Notes under the pieces: model-generated
Database searches by the model: none
What the model saw: only the letters and a program-made list of their open reading frames with translations
Told to the model about the DNA's origin: nothing
Part shown: piece after piece, positions 33,020 to 51,748 of the stretch
Layout of the letters: every line of letters begins with the position of its first letter
Position numbering within the stretch: the stretch's first letter is position 1
Translations under genes and position numbers: made by a program
NCBI GenBank assembly: GCA_900548625.1
Contig: URLO01000006.1
Span: 12,929 to 76,928, forward strand
Direction: 5' to 3'
DNA: 64,000 nt
Source: an uncultured Eubacteriales bacterium
GTDB taxonomy: Bacteria; Bacillota; Clostridia; Oscillospirales; Oscillospiraceae

Positions 33020-33679
33020 TTACGTTTCTCTGGGCGTTGCCAGCGCCGCGCAGACGACCTCCGCCGCCCCGGCCTTGCGCAGAACGCGCGCACATTCCGA
33101 CATGGTCGCGCCGGTCGTCACAATATCGTCGATCAGCAGGATGCGTTTTCCTGCAAAGCGCTCCGGCTGTACCGCGCGGTAGGCGCCCTTTGCGTTTTCA
33201 AATCTCTCCTCCGCGCCGGTCAGGCTCGACTGCGCACGGTTGTGCGTGCACTTTTCAAGCGTCAGCAGCGGCTGCATACCAAGCTCGTGCGCCGTCTCGC
33301 GGCACAAAAGCTCCGCCTGATCGTAGCCGCGTGTGCGGCGGCGCTTGCGGCTGACCGGCACCCATGTGACAAGGTCAAACTTCCCCGTCAGCTTGTCGCG
33401 GACGGTCACCGCGAGCCACGCCCCAAACTGGCGGGCATACCACTGCCGTCCTTCAAATTTATACCGCAGGAAGCCGTCGCGCAGCGTGCCTTCATAAAAG
33501 AACGTCACAACACAGTGCGCCGCACCATCGACATGGCGCTCCGCGCCGTCGTGCTCCGGAAGGGCTTCCATGCATTTTGCGCAGACCGGCGCGCTTTTGG
33601 CCTCGATCAGCCGGTGGCAGAGCATACAGCGCGGCGGATACAGGAGGTCAAGAAGCCAGACCAGCAGTTTACTTTTCAT
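33020..33679 (-). CDS. comF: ComF family phosphoribosyltransferase-like protein
   Basis: The 219-residue protein opens with LLDLLYPPRCMLCHRLI...PVCAKCMEAL, the zinc-finger of ComF, and ends with the PRTase motif ILLIDDIVTTGATMSECARVL. VPVSRKRRRTRGYDQAELL is also typical. ComF proteins help take up and process single-stranded DNA during transformation and are widely kept in non-competent bacteria. Its ATG overlaps the recD2 stop by four bases (ATGA). Confidence 0.9.
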   Translation of the reverse strand: MKSKLLVWLLDLLYPPRCMLCHRLIEAKSAPVCAKCMEALPEHDGAERHVDGAAHCVVTFFYEGTLRDGFLRYKFEGRQWYARQFGAWLAVTVRDKLTGKFDLVTWVPVSRKRRRTRGYDQAELLCRETAHELGMQPLLTLEKCTHNRAQSSLTGAEERFENAKGAYRAVQPERFAGKRILLIDDIVTTGATMSECARVLRKAGAAEVVCAALATPRET

Positions 33680-35874
33680 GCTCTGCCTGTCCCCTTCTCG
33701 AGCCGGAGCTTCAGCCCGCTGTAGCGCCGCTGCTGGCGGTCGTTGCGGGTCATGGCGGCGATGATCTCCTCGTTGCCGACGATGATAAAAAGCTCTCTGG
33801 CGCGCGTGATGGCCGTGTAGAGGATGCTGCGCGTCAGCAAAAGCTGCGAGCCGCTCCACGCCGCCAGAATGACCGCGCGGTATTCGCTGCCCTGACTTTT
33901 GTGGACGGTCATCGCATACGCAGGCTCCAGCTCACGCAGAAGATCAAAGCCGTATGCCGTCTCGCGGTCGTCAAAGACGACCGTGAGCGTCTCGGCAGCA
34001 AAGTCGATCTTCGTGATCGTGCCGATGTCGCCGTTGAAAACGCCCGTTCCGGCGCCCATGCCGTCCGTTCGCTTCCATATTATATCATAGTTGTTCCGGA
34101 TTTGCATCACCCGGTCGCCCTCGCGGTAAGAAAAATCACCGAACTGTTTTTCACGCTTTCCCGGCGCGGGCGGGTTCAAAACAGCCTGAAGCGCCTTGTT
34201 GAGCTCCACCGTGCCCGTCTCATGCCGCCGCGTGGGCGAGAGCACCTGAATTTCCGACGAGGCAATGCCCATGTTTTTGGGCAGCCGCGCTGCACAAAGC
34301 TCCTGAATGGTCTGCACGACCGACTCGCCGGAGCGCCGCTTCATAAAGAAAAAGTCCTTATTTTTGACCGTCAGCACCGGAAGCTCCCCGTGGTTGACCG
34401 CATGGGCGTTCATAACGATGAGACTCTCTCGCGCCTGACGGAAGATCTCCGTCAGGCAGACCGTCTTTGCAACGCCGCTGCGGATGATGTCCGAGAAAAC
34501 GTTGCCCGCGCCGACCGACGGAAGCTGATCCGGGTCGCCCACGAGGATCAAGCGGCACTGCGGCCGGAGGGCCTTAAGGAGCGAGGTCATGAGCTGAAGG
34601 TCGACCATCGATGTCTCGTCAATGATCATGGCGTCGCATTTAAGCGGCTCATCCTCGTCATGGACGAACGCCATCGCGCCGCTGTCCGGGTCGAACTGCG
34701 CCTCCAGCAGCCGGTGGATGGTCGTGGCCTCGCGCCCCGTCACCTCGCTCAGGCGCTTTGCCGCGCGTCCTGTCGGCGCGGCAAGCTGGGTCTTGAGCCC
34801 CATCGCGTCGAACAGGTCGAGGATGCCGGTCATGACCGTTGTTTTGCCGGTGCCGGGCCCGCCCGTCACAAGCAGGAGCTGGCAGCTCGCCGCATCACGG
34901 ATGGCCTGCATCTGGGACGCGGCATAGTCAATGGCGCGCTTTTCCTCGATGCTGCGGAGCATGGTCTCCAGCCTTGCAGGCGGCTGGATGCGGAGATCCG
35001 CCATGCGGACAAGGCGCTCCGTGACCTCGCACTCGGCCTCATAAAACTCCGGCAGGTAACACGCCGTGAGCCCTGCGACCTCGCTGCGCACCATGCGCTG
35101 CTGCTCGTCAAGACGCTCCATACCGGATTCGATCGTCTCGCTGTCAAGGTTCAAAAGCGCCGCCGTCGCGGGGATCAGTTTGTTTTGCGGAATGAATGTG
35201 TGCCCGTTTGTGAGATTGTAGGACAGCTCAAATAAAATCCCCGCCTCCACGCGGCGCTCATCGTCGGCCTCGACGTCAAGCTCCAACGCAAAGGCATCGA
35301 CCGCCGCAAAATCCGCGCCGAAATACGGGTCAGAGAGCAGATACGGGTCGTCACGCAGCGCGTCCTCGGCAAGATCGCCGTAGACACGGAACAGGCGCAC
35401 CGCCAGCTCCGGCGGAAGCCTGTGGAGCGTCAGAAATTCAATGAGTCGGCGGATACCCGCCTGACGGCGGAAGCTCTCGCCGATCTCCATCGCCTTGCGG
35501 CGGGAAATGCCGGGGATCTGGCTGAGCTGCTCGGGGTCGCTTTCGAGCACCTCCAGCGCACGCTCGCCAAACAGCCGCAGGATCTTCTCCGCCGTTTTCT
35601 CGCCGATGCCCTTCACCGCGCCCGAGGCAAGATACGCAAAGATCTCGTTTCCGGTCTCCGGCATCAGGCGTTCGAGGAACTCCGCCTCAAACTGGCGGCC
35701 ATGGCTTGCGTGATAGCCCCATTTCCCCGTGACGATCAGCCGCTCGCCGGGTACGGTCATCGGGACCGTGCCGACCACTGTGATCTGCTGGCCGTCCTCG
35801 GTATGAAGCCGCAGAACGGCATAGCCGTTCTCGGGGTTCTGATAGACAACGGTCTGCACCGTCCCGCGAATCAT
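33676..35874 (-). CDS. recD2: RecD2-type ATP-dependent DNA helicase
   Basis: The 732-residue helicase (from this ATG) starts with the RecD2 OB-like region MIRGTVQTVVYQNPENGYAVLRL, then helix-hairpin-helix segments (GAVKGIGEKTAEKILRLFGE, LSQIPGISRRKAMEIGESF), then SF1B motifs: LVTGGPGTGKTTVMTGIL (Walker A, about residue 337), MIIDETSMVDLQLM, LVGDPDQLPSVGAG and YAMTVHKSQGSEYRAVIL. RecD2 unwinds DNA 5' to 3' in repair and fork maintenance. The ATG at 35874 has AGGA upstream; a GTG at 35892 would add six residues and is also possible. Confidence 0.93.
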   Translation of the reverse strand: MIRGTVQTVVYQNPENGYAVLRLHTEDGQQITVVGTVPMTVPGERLIVTGKWGYHASHGRQFEAEFLERLMPETGNEIFAYLASGAVKGIGEKTAEKILRLFGERALEVLESDPEQLSQIPGISRRKAMEIGESFRRQAGIRRLIEFLTLHRLPPELAVRLFRVYGDLAEDALRDDPYLLSDPYFGADFAAVDAFALELDVEADDERRVEAGILFELSYNLTNGHTFIPQNKLIPATAALLNLDSETIESGMERLDEQQRMVRSEVAGLTACYLPEFYEAECEVTERLVRMADLRIQPPARLETMLRSIEEKRAIDYAASQMQAIRDAASCQLLLVTGGPGTGKTTVMTGILDLFDAMGLKTQLAAPTGRAAKRLSEVTGREATTIHRLLEAQFDPDSGAMAFVHDEDEPLKCDAMIIDETSMVDLQLMTSLLKALRPQCRLILVGDPDQLPSVGAGNVFSDIIRSGVAKTVCLTEIFRQARESLIVMNAHAVNHGELPVLTVKNKDFFFMKRRSGESVVQTIQELCAARLPKNMGIASSEIQVLSPTRRHETGTVELNKALQAVLNPPAPGKREKQFGDFSYREGDRVMQIRNNYDIIWKRTDGMGAGTGVFNGDIGTITKIDFAAETLTVVFDDRETAYGFDLLRELEPAYAMTVHKSQGSEYRAVILAAWSGSQLLLTRSILYTAITRARELFIIVGNEEIIAAMTRNDRQQRRYSGLKLRLEKGTGRA

Positions 35875-35895
35875 TTCTTCGTCCTGCCGCACGTC

Positions 35896-36225
35896 TCACC
35901 GCTCCGATCTCAGGATCTCCGGAAGCTGCGCCTCCGGGATCAGGTGTACAAATTCCAGCCGCTCGCAAAGCCGCCCGACACGCAGGCGCGCGGGCCCGGT
36001 CATGCCGCAGTCCGCGATGAACACGTCGCCCGCGGTCAGCCCGACCTCGCGCAGCCATGCCGCGCCGCGTACCGCCTGCTCCAGCTCCTCGGCCTCTCCG
36101 CACGCCGGATACACCATCCGAAGCGCGCGTCCTCCAAGCGGGCGCAGCATCAGGCCCGTGATGCACCAAAGGAGCATCAGCGCGCCGCATACAGCCAGAA
36201 TCACGATCAAAATCTCAACGACCAT
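35896..36225 (-). CDS. Small single-pass membrane protein of unknown function
   Basis: A 109-residue protein with one N-terminal hydrophobic segment (VEILIVILAVCGALMLLWCITGLML) and a soluble tail containing VFIADCGMTGPARLRVGRLCERLEFVHLI, which is predicted to be cytoplasmic. GGGAGGTG precedes the ATG at good spacing. It ends a few bases before recD2 and probably opens the recD2-comF-mreB operon. I did not recognise the family. Confidence 0.7.
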   Translation of the reverse strand: MVVEILIVILAVCGALMLLWCITGLMLRPLGGRALRMVYPACGEAEELEQAVRGAAWLREVGLTAGDVFIADCGMTGPARLRVGRLCERLEFVHLIPEAQLPEILRSER

Positions 36226-36345
36226 ACCGCACCTCCCGCCTTATCCTATGCAGCGGGCGGCAGTATGGCTTTTATGATTTTACTACAGATCACGCCAAAT
36301 TTCCACATCAAAAACGTCCATAAATGCAGAATACCCGATTTTGCG

Positions 36346-36380
36346 CAAATAAAAGCGGGATTGCCGGCGCAATCCCGCTT
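36346..36380 (-). terminator. Intrinsic terminator (minus strand)
   Basis: A perfect 12-bp stem AAGCGGGATTGC / GCAATCCCGCTT with a 4-base loop is followed on the minus strand by TTTATTT. It is the second terminator after tuf, and isolates the recD2 operon. Confidence 0.75.
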
Positions 36381-36403
36381 GCATATCGGAAGTCTCGCAG
36401 CCT

Positions 36404-36448
36404 TTCGCGCCCGCAGGCGCGAAAGGGAGCTCTCTCAAACACAAAACT
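36404..36448. repeat. Remnant of the stem-loop element downstream of tuf
   Basis: TTCGCGCCCGCAGGCGCGAA (36404-36423) is identical to the first stem-loop of copy B, and GAGCTCTCTCAAACACAAAAC follows as a degraded form of its fourth stem-loop arm. The rest of the element is missing. Confidence 0.5.
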
Positions 36449-36467
36449 CAGCAAACGAAATTGACGC

Positions 36468-36496
36468 AAAAAAGAGGACGCCGAAGCGTCCTCTTT
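36468..36496 (-). terminator. Intrinsic terminator of tuf
   Basis: A perfect 11-bp stem AAAGAGGACGC / GCGTCCTCTTT with loop TTCG is followed by a T-run on the minus strand, 13 bases after the tuf stop. Confidence 0.88.
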
Positions 36497-36509
36497 CAAA
36501 GGCTGTGGA

Positions 36510-37766
36510 TTAGTCCTCGTCGATGCCGATGACAACGCCGGAGCCAACGGTACGGCCGCCCTCGCGGATAGCGAAGCGGAGGTTCTTCTCGATGGCGATC
36601 GGGGTGATCAGCTCGACCTTCATGTCGATGTTATCACCGGGCATGCACATCTCAACGCCTTCGGGCAGAGTGATGATGCCGGTAACGTCAGTGGTTCTGA
36701 AGTAGAACTGCGGACGATAGTTGTTGAAGAACGGGGTATGACGGCCGCCTTCGTCCTTGGACAGAACGTAAACCTGACCGGTGAACTTGGTGTGCGGATG
36801 GATGGAGCCGGGCTTGGACAGGACCTGGCCTCTTTCGATGGACTTCTTGTCAACGCCGCGGAGCAGAGCGCCGATGTTGTCGCCAGCTTCTGCGTAGTCC
36901 ATCAGCTTGTGGAACATTTCGATGTCGGTAACGACGGTCTGCTTCTTCTCGTCGGACAGGCCAACGATCTCGACCGGCTCGTTCTTCTTGATGACGCCGC
37001 GCTCGACACGACCGGTAGCGACAGTGCCGCGGCCGGAGATGGTGAAGACGTCCTCAACCGGCATCAGGAACGGCAGAGAGTCATCACGGGGAGGAGTGGG
37101 GATCCATGTATCGACAGCCTGCATGAGCTCTTCGATGCACTTGTACTCAGGAGCGTTCGGGTCGGTGGACTCGGAAGCCAGAGCGTTCAGAGCGGAGCCG
37201 CGGATGATGGGGGTGTCATCGCCGGGGAAGCCGTAGAAGTCGAGGGTCTCGCGGACTTCCATCTCGACCAGCTCAAGGAGCTCTTCGTCATCGACCTGAT
37301 CGCACTTGTTCAGGAAGACAAGGATGGAAGGAACGTTAACCTGACGGGCCAGAAGCAGATGCTCCTTGGTCTGAGCCATGGGGCCGTCGGAAGCAGCGAT
37401 GACAAGGATGCCGCCGTCCATCTGCGCAGCGCCGGTGATCATGTTCTTGATATAGTCAGCGTGACCCGGGCAGTCGACATGGGCGTAGTGACGGCCCTGG
37501 ATGTCGAAATTGTCTTCGCCGGTCTTGTAGTTGTGGCCCTTGCGGTTGTTGGTCTGATACTCAACGTGGGCAGTGTTGATGGTAATGCCGCGCTCGCGCT
37601 CTTCCGGAGCCTTATCGATGGAAGAGTAATCGGTGTACTCAGCGTCGCCGAAGAAAGCGAGGTACTTGGTGATAGCAGCAGTCAGCGTGGTCTTGCCATG
37701 GTCGATGTGACCGATGGTGCCGATGTTGACATGGGGCTTATCCTTAATGAATTTCTGCTTAGCCAT
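36510..37766 (-). CDS. tuf: Elongation factor Tu, with an extra segment in the G domain
   Basis: The 418-residue GTPase delivers aminoacyl-tRNA to the ribosome. G1 is GHIDHGKT, switch [13 protein letters not shown], switch II DCPGH (98-102), G4 NKCDQ. Domains 2 and 3 look normal to the C-terminal [11 protein letters not shown]. Between residues 71 and 91 it carries [18 protein letters not shown]..., where E. coli has only four residues (DTPT) before RHYAHV. The insertion is therefore about 17 residues long, close to switch II. It explains the length (usual 394-400). The gene has its own promoter after fusA. Confidence 0.95.
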   Translation of the reverse strand: MAKQKFIKDKPHVNIGTIGHIDHGKTTLTAAITKYLAFFGDAEYTDYSSIDKAPEERERGITINTAHVEYQTNNRKGHNYKTGEDNFDIQGRHYAHVDCPGHADYIKNMITGAAQMDGGILVIAASDGPMAQTKEHLLLARQVNVPSILVFLNKCDQVDDEELLELVEMEVRETLDFYGFPGDDTPIIRGSALNALASESTDPNAPEYKCIEELMQAVDTWIPTPPRDDSLPFLMPVEDVFTISGRGTVATGRVERGVIKKNEPVEIVGLSDEKKQTVVTDIEMFHKLMDYAEAGDNIGALLRGVDKKSIERGQVLSKPGSIHPHTKFTGQVYVLSKDEGGRHTPFFNNYRPQFYFRTTDVTGIITLPEGVEMCMPGDNIDMKVELITPIAIEKNLRFAIREGGRTVGSGVVIGIDED

Positions 37767-37823
37767 GAAAATATCCTCCTTAGTTTATGAACGTACTAAA
37801 AATTTTCATAATACATCCCCCTC

Positions 37824-37852
37824 ATAATACACGACAATCGCGTATTTGACAA
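37824..37852 (-). promoter_or_regulatory. Promoter of tuf
   Basis: On the minus strand TTGTCA (37852-37847) and TATTAT (37829-37824) have a 17-base spacer, inside the 126-bp gap between fusA and tuf. Confidence 0.7.
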
Positions 37853-37892
37853 GGGAATTTTTAAAAATCATTGCAGGAAAATCTGCTGAAAA

Positions 37893-39971
<2,079 letters not shown>

Positions 39972-39989
39972 GCTGCTCTCCTTTTGTAA

Positions 39990-40460
39990 TTACCAACGGA
40001 AATGCGAGAACGCCTTGTTGGCCTCGGCCATCTTGTGCGTGTCTTCACGCTTCTTGACGGCGCTGCCGGTGTTGTTGCAGGCATCCATGATCTCGCCGGC
40101 GAGGCGCTCTCTCATGGTCTTCTCGCTTCTTGCACGGCTGTAGTTCGTCAGCCAGCGCAGGCCCAGGGTCTGACGTCTTGCGGGACGGACCTCAATCGGG
40201 ACCTGATAGTTTGCACCGCCAACGCGGCGGGTCTTGACTTCCACGGCGGGCATGATATTCTCCATGGCCTGCTGGAAAGCTTCAAGACCGGATTTTCCGG
40301 TCTTCTCTTCGACGATCTGGAAAGCGCCATAAACGACCTTCTGTGCAACACCCTTCTTGCCGTCGAGCATGATGCTGTTAACAAGCTTGGTGACCAGGAC
40401 AGAGCCGTAGATCGGATCCGGAAGAATTTCTCTCTTGGGAACGTTACCTCTTCTTGGCAC
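39990..40460 (-). CDS. rpsG: 30S ribosomal protein S7
   Basis: The 156-residue protein begins [19 protein letters not shown] and contains [22 protein letters not shown], typical S7 sequence that nucleates the 30S head. The chosen start is the GTG at 40460, with AAGGAGGGA upstream, which gives the normal S7 N-terminus. An ATG at 40478 would add six residues containing the ribosome-binding site. Confidence 0.96.
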   Translation of the reverse strand: MPRRGNVPKREILPDPIYGSVLVTKLVNSIMLDGKKGVAQKVVYGAFQIVEEKTGKSGLEAFQQAMENIMPAVEVKTRRVGGANYQVPIEVRPARRQTLGLRWLTNYSRARSEKTMRERLAGEIMDACNNTGSAVKKREDTHKMAEANKAFSHFRW

Positions 40461-40616
40461 TTTGCTTCCCTCCTTCATAAAATGATTTCATAGGTACTTC
40501 GGAGGCCATATCCTCCGTTCTTTGTGCCCGCCAAGAGGTTTTACGTCATATATATAAAAACTCTTAGCAAGGCGTTGCCTTGCGAAAGGCATCATTGCAG
40601 TAAAGCGCCGGGAAGA

Positions 40617-41042
40617 TTACTTCTTCTTGCCAGCCTTCGGCTTCTTCGCGCCGTACTTGGAGCGGGCCTGCATACGACCCTGAACACCCTGCGTATCGAG
40701 CGTACCACGGATGATGTGGTAACGAACGCCGGGAAGGTCCCTGACACGGCCGCCGCGGATCAGCACGACAGAGTGCTCCTGCAGGTTGTGGCCAACACCG
40801 GGGATATACGCGGAAACCTCGTAACCGTTGGTCAGACGCACACGGGCGATCTTACGCAGAGCGGAGTTCGGCTTCTTCGGGGTGGTGGTACGAACCGCGG
40901 TGCAGACACCTCTCTTCTGGGGAGAAGACAGATCGGTGGTCCGATTCTTCAGGGTGTTGACGCCCTTCTGGAGCGCGGGTGCCGTGGATTTGTAAGTGGA
41001 CTGTTCTCTGCCCTTTCTTACAAGCTGATTAAAAGTAGGCAT
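40617..41042 (-). CDS. rpsL: 30S ribosomal protein S12, with Arg at the streptomycin-linked position
   Basis: The 141-residue protein has [13 protein letters not shown] at the start, [13 protein letters not shown] with the usual Lys56 (E. coli Lys43), and [22 protein letters not shown]. In the last motif E. coli and B. subtilis have RVKDLPG; here the codon at 40740-40742 is AGG, giving Arg101 (E. coli position 88). Arg at this place is a known streptomycin-resistance substitution in E. coli. S12 monitors decoding in the 30S A site. Confidence 0.97.
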   Translation of the reverse strand: MPTFNQLVRKGREQSTYKSTAPALQKGVNTLKNRTTDLSSPQKRGVCTAVRTTTPKKPNSALRKIARVRLTNGYEVSAYIPGVGHNLQEHSVVLIRGGRVRDLPGVRYHIIRGTLDTQGVQGRMQARSKYGAKKPKAGKKK

Positions 41043-41128
41043 GATTTTTCCTCCTTTCTCGAATGATGCTGAATTACAGCTTTTATATTGTCCCGAAATA
41101 TCACAGGATATTCCGCAGGGACCAAATA

Positions 41129-41374
41129 TTAGCGCCGCAGGATTGCCGCGGCGGCGGCGCCGACAGATATGCCGCAGGCTTTTCCAAGCTCGGCCATCGT
41201 CACGTCGCTCACGACCTCAACGCCGCCTTCGCGGCACTGCGCCATCAGCGGCTCCGTCAGCGCGGGGTCGGCGTCCTTCGCCAGAAACACAAGTTCCGCC
41301 GTCTGATCCGTCAGCGCGCGGCGAAGCTGTTTGATCCCGACCACCTTTTTTTCGGTTTTCAGTTCATCCAGCAT
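41129..41374 (-). CDS. rplGB: L7Ae/L30e-family ribosomal-like protein (YbxF/RplGB type)
   Basis: The 81-residue protein ([45 protein letters not shown]) is the small L7Ae-family kink-turn-binding protein that sits between rpoC and rpsL in Firmicutes. The ATG at 41374 follows GGAGGTG; an upstream in-frame start at 41452 would extend through the promoter. Its exact role on the ribosome or on kink-turn RNAs is not settled. Confidence 0.88.
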   Translation of the reverse strand: MLDELKTEKKVVGIKQLRRALTDQTAELVFLAKDADPALTEPLMAQCREGGVEVVSDVTMAELGKACGISVGAAAAAILRR

Positions 41375-41420
41375 TGCTGCACCTCCGACAAATCGCGCGG
41401 GCAGACCCACACAAGCATGA

Positions 41421-41449
41421 ATTATAGCAGAATCAACGAACTTCGTCAA
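41421..41449 (-). promoter_or_regulatory. Promoter of the L7Ae-rpsL-rpsG-fusA operon
   Basis: On the minus strand TTGACG (41449-41444) and consensus TATAAT (41426-41421) have a 17-base spacer, 47 bases before the L7Ae start. It lies downstream of repeat copy E and so drives this operon independently of rpoBC. Confidence 0.8.
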
Positions 41450-41567
41450 CAAGAATTGTCAAAAATACATGACAATTTTTCCGGAAATCGCGTGCTTTTT
41501 CCTGTTGTGTCCGCCAAATACGGTCATGTTTCCGTCTGTGTGCGTGCAAACACGATTTGTGCGCAAG

Positions 41568-41848
41568 AGGGAGACCGGGTCCGGTCTCCCTCAGTCTGTC
41601 AAAGAACCTCGTAGAGTTTCGCCGCGCACGGCGAAATAAAGTGTGAATCGGTTTTGTCCGGTGGCGTGTACATCGGACAAAACACGCTACGCCCGGCAAG
41701 TGTGGAATTTGTGCGCAAGCCGCGCACAAATTATGCGCGCCGCCGGGTGCAGCCTTTTCAAACGCGAACCCAGCTCCGCGGTTCGCGTTTGAGAGCTTGT
41801 CAAAAAGACTTTTTTGACAAGCTCAGGGAGACCGGGTCCGGTCTCCCT
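41568..41848 (+). repeat. Terminator-duplicating stem-loop element, copy E, with 24-bp direct repeats, after rpoC
   Basis: The core is 41592-41824 (233 bp), beginning CAGTCTGTC and ending GACAAGCTC. Perfect 24-bp direct repeats (41568-41591 and 41825-41848), each one hairpin with arms AGGGAGACCGGG, flank it. The right repeat lies 20 bases after the rpoC stop (minus-strand direction), so it was the rpoC terminator. The element has the same five stem-loops as copy C, including the GTTTTGTCCG...CGGACAAAAC pair with compensating changes from copy C's GTTTTGTCTG...CAGACAAAAC. Confidence 0.92.
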
Positions 41849-41867
41849 CTGTGCCGTTTTACGGCGC

Positions 41868-45791
<3,924 letters not shown>

Positions 45792-45806
45792 TGTATTGCC
45801 ACCTCC

Positions 45807-49505
<3,699 letters not shown>

Positions 49506-49669
49506 TATGTTTCATCACAGCCTTTCTTTTTGGTTCTGTGCTTTTGATACGCTCGGTTGCGTTGTCTGTTTTTCTCCATATCCTGCTTGCGCAGCAGCCT
49601 TCCCGGTGCTATAATCAGGCTACAAAGGGGAATTTGGCAAATGCACATACTCAGGCATTATGGAAATCT

Positions 49670-49698
49670 ATTTTAACATGTCCCGCCTGCATTGTCAA
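49670..49698 (-). promoter_or_regulatory. Promoter of rpoBC
   Basis: On the minus strand, consensus TTGACA (49698-49693) and TAAAAT (49675-49670) have a 17-base spacer, leaving a leader of about 155 bases before rpoB. The 401-bp gap between rpoB and the cotransporter gene holds this promoter, two hairpins and a repeat remnant. Confidence 0.75.
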
Positions 49699-49722
49699 TT
49701 CCTACTTCTGATATTTGTGCAC

Positions 49723-49751
49723 AAAGCCGCATCCGAGGATGCGGCTTTTTT
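49723..49751. terminator. Intrinsic terminator between the Na/Pi cotransporter gene and rpoB
   Basis: A perfect 11-bp stem AAAGCCGCATC / GATGCGGCTTT with loop CGAG is followed by T6 on the + strand and CTTT on the minus strand. It sits just upstream of the rpoB promoter. Confidence 0.75.
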
Positions 49752-49839
49752 ATGCTTTGTGCCTATTTTCGTGCGATTCCGAAACTCTCCGCCAGACGCC
49801 GCAGCGCCCGGAGCCCGCACCCGCGCCATTTTGCGCTTC

Positions 49840-49888
49840 CTGACAAGCTCTCAAACGCGAACCGCCCCGGAAACCGTAGTTTCCGGGG
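49840..49888 (-). repeat. Truncated end of the stem-loop element next to a terminator hairpin
   Basis: GACAAGCTCTCAAACGCGAA (49841-49860) is the junction of the fourth and fifth stem-loops of the element in minus orientation (as in copies A and D), cut off on both sides. It abuts a hairpin (CCCCGGAAAC, 49864-49873, and its complement at 49878-49887) that serves as the terminator of the cotransporter gene. Confidence 0.6.
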
Positions 49889-49906
49889 CAATTTTGTCTC
49901 GTGGAT

Positions 49907-51661
49907 TCAGATGGAATAGACCTTGCTGTACTCCTCATACAGGCGCGTGAAATCGGCGGACTTCAGCTCCTTGACGCTCTTGAGGTACTGGTGGGTGTCG
50001 AACTCATCCGATTCCAGCTCGATCATCGCGACGGCGATGTTGGAGCAGTGGTCGGAGATACGTTCAAAATTCGTCAGAAGGTCGTTAAAGACAAAGCCGA
50101 TCTGGATGGTACACTGACCCTTTTGCAGCCGGTCGACGTGGTGGAGCTTCAGCTCGTCACAGAGGTTGTCGATCAGCTCCTCGAGCGGCTCGACGCGCGC
50201 TGCAAGCGCCAGATCGTTCTCGGTGAACGCCTGCGTTGTCAGCCGGACGATCTCCTGCACGGCGGATTGCAGCACATCCAGCTCATGCCACGCCTGCTCC
50301 GAGAAGGTCAGATGCTTCTCATGCAGCTCGCGCGCGCTTTCGCCGATGTTCAGCGCATGGTCCGAAATGCGCTCAAAGTCCGAGATCGTGTGAAGGAACT
50401 TCAGAACTTCCTCGTTCTGTCTCCCGGTCAGCTCGCAGCCTGTGAGCTTGACCAGATACGATCCGATCATATCCTCGTACCGGTCGACCGTCCCCTCCAT
50501 CCGGGCAACCAGATCATACCCCTTGTCCGAGTAGCCGCGCATCAGGCCGATGGCCTCGGCAAGGTTGCCTCTGGCCTCCTCGGCCATGGCGTTGACGGAA
50601 AGGCGGCTCTGCTCGATGGCGAGCGCCGGGTGCTTGAGGAAGCGTTCCTCGAGCTGCATGATCGCGGGCACCTCGTCGCGCGCATCACCCTTGATGAGGA
50701 AGCTGACCAGCGCCTCGATCACATCTGTGAACGGAAGCAGGATCACGACCTTGACAAACCGGAACAGCGTGTTGAGCGCTGCAATGCTGACGGCCGTCAT
50801 GGGCATCGTCAGGAATGAGAAATGGAAGATGGCGTTTGCGATGTAGAACACCGCGCCCCAGAAGACCACGCCGGCAAGCTCGACCACAAGGTAGACAAAG
50901 GCGGTACGCTTGCCGTCTACGTTTGCGCCGATGGCGGAGATCAGGACCGGCATGGCAGCGCCGATGGCGATGCCCATGATGACGGGCAGAGCCGTTGCAA
51001 AGTCGATCACGCCCGTGGAGGCCAGCGCCTGCACGATGCCGACTGCCGCCGATGCGCTCTGAATGACGGCGGTGAAGATGGCGCCGAACAGGATGCCGAG
51101 CAGCGGGTTTGACAGCTTCATCATAAACTCGATGAAGAACGGGCTTTCACGCAGCGGCGCAACCGAGTCGCTCATCGTGCTCATGCCGAACATCAAAACG
51201 GCAAAGCCCATCAGGATATCGCCGATATGCTGCTTTGTCTGCGACTTGGAGAACATCCGCAGCACAATGCCCACGATCGAGATCACGCCCGTGAGCGTTG
51301 CCGTGGAGAAAAGCTCCGTCCAGCCTGCACCCGAGCCGCCAAGCTCGGAAAGGCAGAGCACCCAGCCCGTGATGCTGGTGCCGAGGATCGCGCCCATGAC
51401 GATGTTGATCGCCTGGCGCACCTTCATCATGCCGGAGTTGACAAAGCCGACGACCATCACAGAGGTCGCAGAGGAGGACTGAATGACCGCCGTCACGCCC
51501 GTTCCGAGCAAAAAGCCCTTGAGCGGCGTTCCGGTCAGCCGGTATAACACGACCTCCAGCTTGCTGCCCGCGACCTTCTTCAGTCCGTCGCCCATCAGCG
51601 CCATGCCGAACAGGAACAGCGCAACGCCGCTGAGCAGCGAGATCAAATTTCCGATACTCAT
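49907..51661 (-). CDS. Na+/phosphate cotransporter with C-terminal PhoU-like domain
   Basis: The 584-residue protein has the duplicated membrane core of the NptA/YjbB family, with the signature VIQSSSATSVMVVGF in the first half and VIQSASAAVGIVQAL in the second. A cytoplasmic PhoU-like helical domain follows from about residue 340 (ISDFERISDHALNIGESARE; NFERISDHCSNIAVAM, two typical repeats). It should import phosphate with sodium. It is divergent from phoP-phoR with TTAAAT direct repeats between, in line with control by phosphate starvation. Confidence 0.9.
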   Translation of the reverse strand: MSIGNLISLLSGVALFLFGMALMGDGLKKVAGSKLEVVLYRLTGTPLKGFLLGTGVTAVIQSSSATSVMVVGFVNSGMMKVRQAINIVMGAILGTSITGWVLCLSELGGSGAGWTELFSTATLTGVISIVGIVLRMFSKSQTKQHIGDILMGFAVLMFGMSTMSDSVAPLRESPFFIEFMMKLSNPLLGILFGAIFTAVIQSASAAVGIVQALASTGVIDFATALPVIMGIAIGAAMPVLISAIGANVDGKRTAFVYLVVELAGVVFWGAVFYIANAIFHFSFLTMPMTAVSIAALNTLFRFVKVVILLPFTDVIEALVSFLIKGDARDEVPAIMQLEERFLKHPALAIEQSRLSVNAMAEEARGNLAEAIGLMRGYSDKGYDLVARMEGTVDRYEDMIGSYLVKLTGCELTGRQNEEVLKFLHTISDFERISDHALNIGESARELHEKHLTFSEQAWHELDVLQSAVQEIVRLTTQAFTENDLALAARVEPLEELIDNLCDELKLHHVDRLQKGQCTIQIGFVFNDLLTNFERISDHCSNIAVAMIELESDEFDTHQYLKSVKELKSADFTRLYEEYSKVYSI

Positions 51662-51748
51662 TTCAAAAAATCATCCTTCCACGCGGACATTTTATATTCC
51701 AGTATGGCCGAAAACAGCCCGAAACATTTTGATGATATCCTGCCGATA

